A stretch of 9,114 nucleotides of DNA from Clostridium sp. OF09-36. GTDB lineage: Bacteria > Bacillota > Clostridia > Lachnospirales > Lachnospiraceae. Under the pieces are notes generated by a model that did not search any database, was not told where the DNA came from, and saw only the letters and a list, made by a program, of their open reading frames with translations. A program made the translations under genes and the position numbers. Positions 5,629 to 9,114 of the stretch are shown here, piece by piece (positions within the stretch are counted from its first letter, which is position 1; every line of letters starts with the position of its first letter). The DNA lies in assembly GCF_003481985.1 (NCBI RefSeq), contig NZ_QUMD01000049.1, positions 1 to 9,114 on the forward strand. The letters are read 5' to 3'.

Positions 5629-6714
5629 TCATTCCTCCTTTCCGGCCCGGTCAGCCAGCACCTCATAGATCCCGGCCATAATGTAATCGGCGCAAGGGAG
5701 GGCAATCGCGTTCCCCAGCGCCTTGTAGCGTTGCAGAGGCCGGATCTCCACGCCGTCCGCCCCGTACTTTGTCCAGCCCTCTGGCAGCCCCATCAGCCGT
5801 TCGCTTTCCGTTTCCGTCAGAAAACGGATACAGCCGCCCTCCGGGTCGCCCTCATACCAGAAGGCGAAGGGCGTCACGTCACTGGCTAAAAGAGTGGGAA
5901 AAGGGTCAGTTGGTAATCCGAAGCTGTTTCGGAAGGCCGTTTCTTCCTGCCTTTTTGCCGCTCCCCGCATACGGAAGCACTGAAAGGGGTGGATGACTGG
6001 TATCTGCCGCCCTGTTTCAAAAGAAGCTGTTCGATCTCCTTCGGCGGCGGCCCGCCCGCCCTCTCCGCAAGGCGGAGGAAGTGGGAGCATTGGACGGGGC
6101 TTAAATAGTATGTCTGCGGCACGTCTGCCTCCAAAATCCGCCACGACGAAAATCCGCTGCCTTCGTGCCAGCCTTCGGGTGCCTGCCCAATACTGGGCGT
6201 CCATGAGCCGCCAGCACACATCAGGCGTTCCCCCTCGCACCATTCCGGCATTTCCCCATCTTCCCGAAGGAGGCATTGGAACTTCGGTGTCCGAGAAGGC
6301 GGATAGGACGGCTCTAAAGTCCATCCGGTCATTTGTAGAAAACGCTCCCATGACGTTTTCCCAAACAGCGATAGCTGGATATAGGTTATCAGTAGCATCC
6401 CTCATTTCCTGTATGATACGAAACGCCTGATAGAACAGGCTTGATTTTGCCCCGGCAAGGCCGGAGCGGTTGCCGATCAGAGAAAGGTTCTGACAGGGGG
6501 AACCGAAGGTTATCACATGGACCGGCGGGATTTTCCCGCCGTCCACCTTCGTAATATCTCCCAAATGCGCCATATCGGGAAAGTGCCTTTTGGTTATGGA
6601 GATGGGCGCTTTTTCAATCTCGCTGGCCCAGACCGGACGGATACCGCACCGGGAAGCAGCCAGAGGGAACACGCCGATCCCGTCGAAAAGGCTCCCCAGC
6701 TTAATGTCCGGCAT
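5629..6714 (-). CDS. DNA (cytosine-5) methyltransferase, orphan
   Basis: This 361-residue enzyme should transfer a methyl group from S-adenosylmethionine to C5 of cytosine in a specific DNA site. The motifs are in canonical order: I FDGIG (residues 10-14), IV GSPCQN with the catalytic Cys at 74, VI ENV at 119-121, VIII QRIFVV at 186-191, a variable target-recognition region at about 205-310, and X GNA near 334. It appears intact and catalytically competent. No restriction endonuclease is adjacent, so it is an orphan methyltransferase. Next to ardA, the likely job is to premethylate ICE DNA against host restriction; this is inference. The recognition site cannot be read from sequence. The ATG at 6714 overlaps the end of the upstream gene by 14 bases and has only a weak, distant AAGGGA site, suggesting translational coupling. 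Confidence 0.93.
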   Translation of the reverse strand: MPDIKLGSLFDGIGVFPLAASRCGIRPVWASEIEKAPISITKRHFPDMAHLGDITKVDGGKIPPVHVITFGSPCQNLSLIGNRSGLAGAKSSLFYQAFRIIQEMRDATDNLYPAIAVWENVMGAFSTNDRMDFRAVLSAFSDTEVPMPPSGRWGNAGMVRGGTPDVCWRLMDAQYWAGTRRLARRQRIFVVADFGGRRAADILFKPRPMLPLPPPCGEGGRAAAEGDRTASFETGRQIPVIHPFQCFRMRGAAKRQEETAFRNSFGLPTDPFPTLLASDVTPFAFWYEGDPEGGCIRFLTETESERLMGLPEGWTKYGADGVEIRPLQRYKALGNAIALPCADYIMAGIYEVLADRAGKEE

Positions 6715-7057
6715 GGCCCGGGGTGCCGTGTCCCTTCACGGCAAGCACCCCTTCCAGCGTTGTCGCCGCAATGCCCAGCCGTCCGGCAACCGCAATATCG
6801 TTTTTCACATCCTCGTCCACAACGCTGCCGCAGACGATCAGGGTATGAGAACGCCGCAGCATATCCCGGCGCATATCAATCCCGGCCTTATGTTCCTCGG
6901 GAACGCTGTCATTCAAAAACAGCGGCAGGTACAAGAGCGGGCAGATCGGGGAAAAGCCCGCCTCATAAGCAAGGCGGCAGTAGTGAGCCGCCAGCTCCAT
7001 ATCAACATCCGGCTCGCCGCTCCATGCGGCGGTCAGGTACGCTAAAGGTCGTTTCAT
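6701..7057 (-). CDS. DUF4406/DUF7768-like protein (nucleoside deoxyribosyltransferase-like fold)
   Basis: A small protein of 118 residues starting MKRPLAYLTAAWSGEP. Its pattern LAYLTAAWSG, LAYEAGFSPICPLLYLPLFL, IDMRRDMLRRSHTLIVCG fits the DUF4406/DUF7768 group, which is related to nucleoside 2-deoxyribosyltransferase-like Rossmann folds. These proteins are common on ICEs and phages, but their substrate is unknown. I start at 7057 because GGAGG lies 8 bases upstream; an in-frame ATG at 7072 would itself contain the Shine-Dalgarno. Its 3' end overlaps the methyltransferase start, so it is the first gene of the DUF4406-methyltransferase-ardA cassette. Possible roles include nucleotide or base chemistry linked to host defence, but nothing in the window proves this. 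No clear promoter is visible upstream. Confidence 0.8.
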   Translation of the reverse strand: MKRPLAYLTAAWSGEPDVDMELAAHYCRLAYEAGFSPICPLLYLPLFLNDSVPEEHKAGIDMRRDMLRRSHTLIVCGSVVDEDVKNDIAVAGRLGIAATTLEGVLAVKGHGTPGHAGH

Positions 7058-7118
7058 TGGTTGAGCCTCCATTTCTGTTTTGGTTTAGGGAAAAGCAAGA
7101 GTTCGCCCAATCCCTCCG

Positions 7119-7138
7119 CCCCTTCCCCCGGGAAGGGG
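7119..7138. repeat. Short GC-rich palindrome
   Basis: CCCCTTCCC and GGGAAGGGG around two C. It lies between the long palindrome and the start of the DUF4406-like gene. No T-run follows on either strand, so a terminator function is not supported. Confidence 0.5.
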
Positions 7139-7142
7139 AACG

Positions 7143-7308
7143 GCTCTGGAGAATTTATATCCCCGTCGCTTGACCGGGAAAAAGCATAACCGGGAGAAAT
7201 CCGTCAAGGGTGCCTCTGGCACCGCCTGCGGCGGCGCTGCCCTTGACTGATTTTCCCGGCTATGCTACGGAATAACTGGCGACGGGGAATCATTTATATC
7301 TCCAGAGC
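7143..7308. repeat. Long imperfect palindrome (166 bases) in the parB-DUF4406 intergenic region
   Basis: The gene-free stretch from 7058 to 7363 is dominated by this structure. Outer arms are 7143-7169 (GCTCTGGAGA...CCCCGTCGC) and 7279-7308; inner arms are 7183-7210 (AGCATAACCGGGAGAAATC, then CGTCAAGGG) and 7239-7266. The apex at 7211-7240 is GC-rich and has alternative pairings: GGTGCC-AGA-GGCACC on the minus strand, or GGCACCGCC against GGCGGCGCTGCC on the plus strand. Arms differ by small indels and single substitutions, so it is an imperfect cruciform or hairpin. It encodes no credible protein. Candidate roles are an origin (oriT or single-strand origin), a structured RNA, a centromere-like site for ParB, or a miniature inverted-repeat insertion. 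Confidence 0.85.
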
Positions 7309-7333
7309 TTCGGGGCGCGGGGCAGAGCGCAAT

Positions 7334-7356
7334 CCTCGGGCCATGCTGACCCGAAG
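7334..7356. repeat. Dispersed palindrome, copy 4 (after parB)
   Basis: Plus-strand arms CCTCGGGCCA and TGACCCGAAG around TGC. The two differences between arms become G-U pairs in the minus-strand transcript, so an RNA hairpin at the parB 3' end is still possible. It begins 7 bases after the parB stop codon. Confidence 0.8.
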
Positions 7357-7363
7357 TTTTAGC

Positions 7364-7813
7364 TTACTTTTCCTGTTCGGTTTTCTTCTCCGGTTTTTCG
7401 TGTTCCTTCTGCTGACCCTTCCAGTCGTCCAGCAGCTTGATGATCTGGTCCTTCATTTCCCTCGGCGTAGTTTCCTTGCCGAAATACTTGCTCAGTTCCG
7501 CACCTGTCAAAATCACTTTGTCTACCTCCTTTTTGTCCTCCATCATAATGCCGTCGATCACATCCCCGTTGAGCAGCTTCTTTTCGTCCAGTTCCCGCAT
7601 ACGCTTTGCCTGCGCCTGTGAAGGCGAGGACTGCTGGCTGTCAATGGCAACGGCGATATAGTTCTGGTTCTTCTTGCCGATATAGGAAAGCTCCACCGCC
7701 GTAGTAAAGCCCAGTTTTTTTTCATCCATCAGCTTCATCAAGTCGGGAACCAGCTCATTGAGCCGGATATACCGCTGCACCTGTTTGACCGCCATCTTAT
7801 TACGCTCGGCCAC
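7364..7813 (-). CDS. ParB-like protein, C-terminal part (frameshifted gene)
   Basis: This frame continues the ParB encoded from 8736 after a one-base loss near 7873-7876. Family-like sequence actually resumes earlier than the GTG at 7813: translating from about 7873 gives SRTSGQIDPKDAGKRSNEIVAERNKM, leading into AVKQVQRYIRLNELVPDLMKLMDEKKLGFTTAVELSYI. This is the helix-turn-helix and linker part that recognises parS-like DNA in ParB proteins. The C-terminal part (about the last 100 residues, from DSQQSSPSQAQAKRM) is typical of ICE ParBs and ends in a charged tail. The frame probably does not begin on its own; without the N-terminal CTPase/ParB domain it would not be a normal ParB. Confidence 0.85.
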   Translation of the reverse strand: MAERNKMAVKQVQRYIRLNELVPDLMKLMDEKKLGFTTAVELSYIGKKNQNYIAVAIDSQQSSPSQAQAKRMRELDEKKLLNGDVIDGIMMEDKKEVDKVILTGAELSKYFGKETTPREMKDQIIKLLDDWKGQQKEHEKPEKKTEQEK

Positions 7814-8736
7814 AATTTCGTTGGAGCGTTTTCCTGCGTCCTTCGGGTCAATCTGGCCCGAAGTGCGGGAGCCTGGTGCTTGATAGCCTCAAGCTGCATT
7901 TTCAAGGCTTTGGCCCGCTCACTGGGGAGGATTTCTTCACGCTGGTTGAGATTATCCTCGACCATCTGCGTGATGGCTTCATCGTCTGTCAGGTTTCGGA
8001 CGATACAGGGCATATCCGCATATCCGGCAAGCTCGCTGGCTTTCTGGCGGCGGTGGCCGGACACGATCTCATAGCCGCCATCCTCACGGGGACGGACGAT
8101 AGCGGGCTGGGTCACGCCCTTGTCCTTAACGCTGGACACCATAGCCCGCATTTCTTCATCGTCCCGGACTTCAAAGGGATGGTTCTTGAAGGCGTGGAGT
8201 TCGTTCAGCTTGATATAGACGATCTGCTCCTTGCCCCGGCGTGGAGCATCCTTCGGTTTTTCGGGTTCCTTCGGAGCGGGAGCGGCCTGTACCGTTGGAG
8301 CCGTTTTTTTCTCCGGTTCCTTTTTGACCGCCTTTTCCGTTTTCTGTGCGGGAGCTTTGGATTTCGAGGCTGCGTCCTTGTCCTTATCTGCTTTCGGGGG
8401 ACGGCCCCGGCGCTTCGGCTGTTCCGGCTCTTTGGGTTTTTCCTCTGCTTTTTTCGGAGCCTCCGGCTGCTTTTCCGGTTTCTCCGCTTTTGCCGGGTCA
8501 GGCTTTTCCACGCCGGGAGCTGCCGCTCGTTCCTCGGCTTTCTTTTCCTTCATAATTTCAGCGAAGTTATAGACAGAAACCTGTGGGGTCTTTACCTCTG
8601 GTTCCGTCTTTTTTTCCGGCTCCGGGGAAACGGAAACCTTCTCCGACTCTTTTGGGGGATTAGGCGGTGTTTCCTTGCCCGGCCCGCTATCCGTTACCGG
8701 CTGTTCCGGCGTTTTTGTGGTTTTATCATCTGCCAT
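7738..8736 (-). CDS. parB: ParB-like partition/nucleoid protein, N-terminal part (frameshifted gene)
   Basis: ParB proteins bind centromere-like sites and spread as CTP-dependent clamps. Residues 1 to about 170 form a low-complexity Lys/Pro/Glu/Ala tail containing an AT-hook-like KRRGRPPK at about residue 110. The ParB N-terminal domain follows (about 173-280): IVYIKLNELHAFKNHPF, SGHRRQKASELAG (the family's GERR-type box) and MVEDNLNQREEILPSE. After AIKHQ the frame diverges and ends at 7738; restoring one base near 7873-7876 joins it to the 7364 frame, giving about 457 residues. I start at 8736 (MADDKTTK) because AGGAGG is 9 bases upstream; the in-frame ATG at 8742 would leave only 3. No ParA gene is visible. 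Two terminator-like hairpins lie directly upstream and no promoter is seen, so expression may depend on readthrough or antitermination. Confidence 0.88.
   Translation of the reverse strand: MADDKTTKTPEQPVTDSGPGKETPPNPPKESEKVSVSPEPEKKTEPEVKTPQVSVYNFAEIMKEKKAEERAAAPGVEKPDPAKAEKPEKQPEAPKKAEEKPKEPEQPKRRGRPPKADKDKDAASKSKAPAQKTEKAVKKEPEKKTAPTVQAAPAPKEPEKPKDAPRRGKEQIVYIKLNELHAFKNHPFEVRDDEEMRAMVSSVKDKGVTQPAIVRPREDGGYEIVSGHRRQKASELAGYADMPCIVRNLTDDEAITQMVEDNLNQREEILPSERAKALKMQLEAIKHQAPALRARLTRRTQENAPTKLWPSVIRWRSNRCSGISGSMSWFPT
7841..7863. repeat. Dispersed palindrome, copy 5 (inside parB)
   Basis: Arms CTTCGGGTCA and TGGCCCGAAG around ATC, differing from copy 1 only in the three spacer bases. Unlike the other four it is within a coding sequence, in the part of parB encoding TSGQIDPK, and lies about 10 bases from the parB frameshift. 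As a coding sequence it may be coincidence or a functional site within parB. Confidence 0.8.
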
Positions 8737-8764
8737 AAGCATTTACCTCCTGTTTTTTGGCATG

Positions 8765-8796
8765 AAAAAAGGGGCTCAACTTTTCAGTCAAGCCCC
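8765..8796 (-). terminator. Strong rho-independent terminator directly upstream of parB
   Basis: On the minus strand GGGGCTTGACT and AGTTGAGCCCC pair (11 positions, two of them G-U) around a GAAA tetraloop, followed by six T. It ends only 14 bases before the parB Shine-Dalgarno. It ends the upstream transcript or acts as an attenuator in the parB leader. Confidence 0.85.
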
Positions 8797-9114
8797 CGTG
8801 GGAAGTTCCTCCTTTCTCCGCCATGATACAAAAATACCGCCCGTAGTCTCGTTTGGGCGGTACTTTGTGTAAGATTGGCAGTCCATTATTAAGTTTTTTA
8901 TTATGTTCCCTTTGTACACCGTTGCAAGGGTACTTTCCGATTCTTTTTCCCATGCTTCAAAGAAACTTTTGTTCGTATCCGTTTCAAGAGACAGCTCCCT
9001 CTCACGAAGTAAAAATTCCTCAACCAACTGCAGCTGGCTGTAGTACCCACTCACCTGAAGATCATAGGTCTGTTGTATCTGTTCAACAACAGCTCCCATA
9101 CTGCTTTTTCCATT
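8788..9114 (-). CDS. Unrecognised protein, C-terminal part (gene begins beyond right edge)
   Basis: The minus-strand frame is open from the edge (NGKSSMGAVVEQ...) to a TGA at 8790-8788, giving about 108 residues. An internal ATG at 9099 could serve as a start, but the frame is open upstream and no good ribosome site is seen, so I treat it as partial. The visible part is mostly predicted helical and acidic: YYSQLQLVEEFLLRERELSLE, then NKSFFEAWEKESESTLATVYKGNIIKNL. I do not recognise the family. The last about 25 residues are read through one terminator hairpin and the stop is inside the next, which is odd; the true C-terminus may lie near 8890 if there is an unseen indel. Another frame here is open too, so coding assignment is only moderate. 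Confidence 0.45.
   Translation of the reverse strand, partial: NGKSSMGAVVEQIQQTYDLQVSGYYSQLQLVEEFLLRERELSLETDTNKSFFEAWEKESESTLATVYKGNIIKNLIMDCQSYTKYRPNETTGGIFVSWRRKEELPTGA
8830..8862 (-). terminator. Rho-independent terminator, upstream member of a tandem pair
   Basis: On the minus strand TACCGCCC and GGGCGGTA form a perfect 8-base stem with a 12-base loop, followed by TTTTT. It lies inside the open frame of the right-edge gene, which suggests that gene's natural end may be upstream of it. Confidence 0.75.

Larger units (their letters stand above)
1220..9114. mobile_element. Part of a Tn1549-family ICE (regulatory/host-evasion and coupling-protein region)
   Basis: The order parB, DUF4406-like, C5 methyltransferase, ardA, conserved ICE protein, DUF3801, virD4, maff2 on one strand is characteristic of Tn1549-like ICEs of Clostridia. 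No integrase, relaxase, VirB4 or element ends are inside the window, so the limits given are only the visible part. Several genes carry one-base frameshifts. Confidence 0.88.

Noticed and set aside
4923..5681. 252-residue plus-strand open frame
   Set aside because: It is the exact antisense of ardA, which has clear family motifs and a strong ribosome site.
5886..6398. 170-residue minus-strand frame within the methyltransferase
   Set aside because: It is another frame of an intact methyltransferase with all motifs and shows no recognisable domain.
6709..6722. Possible sixth palindrome at the methyltransferase start (GCATGGCCCGGGG)
   Set aside because: Only one half resembles an arm of the repeat and the other arm is not present; the sequence is coding for two overlapping genes.
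7143..7308. Long palindrome as an insertion sequence with target-site duplication
   Set aside because: The bases flanking the two ends show no clear direct repeat and there is no transposase, so I list it only as an unexplained palindrome.
1445..7863. Repeats as a CRISPR array
   Set aside because: Copies are hundreds to thousands of bases apart with genes between them and no regular spacers.
7876..8826. 316-residue plus-strand open frame rich in Phe, Leu and Arg
   Set aside because: It is the antisense of the parB N-terminal part, where Lys/Pro/Glu-rich GC-biased codons leave the opposite strand open. It has no ribosome site and no family resemblance.
8726..8953. 75-residue minus-strand frame reaching into the parB start
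   Set aside because: It overlaps both terminators and the better right-edge frame, and has no family resemblance. Only its last 32 codons are mentioned as a weak leader-peptide idea.

Overview
The window looks like part of a Tn1549-family integrative and conjugative element (ICE) from a gut Firmicute (class Clostridia, Lachnospiraceae or Ruminococcaceae-like host). The basis is protein recognition: a VirD4/TraG coupling protein preceded by a PcfB-like DUF3801 protein, Maff2, a long clostridial-type ArdA, an orphan C5 methyltransferase, a DUF4406-type protein and a ParB. All are on the minus strand and nearly back to back, so transcription runs from right to left.

Layout in transcription order. 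At the right edge (8788-9114) is the 3' part of an unrecognised gene, followed by two rho-independent terminator hairpins. Next is a large ParB with a long Lys/Pro/Glu-rich tail and an AT-hook (8736-7364, one frameshift). A 306-base gene-free stretch follows, almost filled by a 166-base imperfect palindrome (7143-7308). Then comes a tight host-evasion cassette: DUF4406-like protein, cytosine methyltransferase and ArdA (7057-4911). The transfer-associated block is next: a conserved ICE protein of unknown function (4884-3849, frameshift near its end), PcfB (3757-3287) and VirD4 (3290-1468, frameshift in the middle). A terminator and then Maff2 (1378-1220) follow.

Maff2 is cut off after about 52 codons. 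The T4SS genes that normally follow it are replaced by different, more AT-rich material with its own promoter: an XRE regulator, TnpV and a VanZ-like membrane protein running off the left edge. I read this as a second mobile element (an integrative mobilizable element of the Tn4451/serine-recombinase type) inserted into maff2 of the ICE.

Two structures are not explained by genes. (1) Five copies of a 10-3-10 palindrome (arms CTTCGGGYCA and TGRCCCGAAG, first T sometimes C) occur across the ICE part. Four sit directly after stop codons (VirD4, the unknown ICE protein, ArdA, ParB) and one lies inside parB. They could be 3'-end hairpins or binding sites of a DNA-binding protein such as this ParB. 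(2) The long palindrome sits between parB and the host-evasion cassette. In addition, three genes each carry one single-base indel beside a short homopolymer, with good coding sequence on both sides. This points to sequence error or very recent inactivation rather than old decay.
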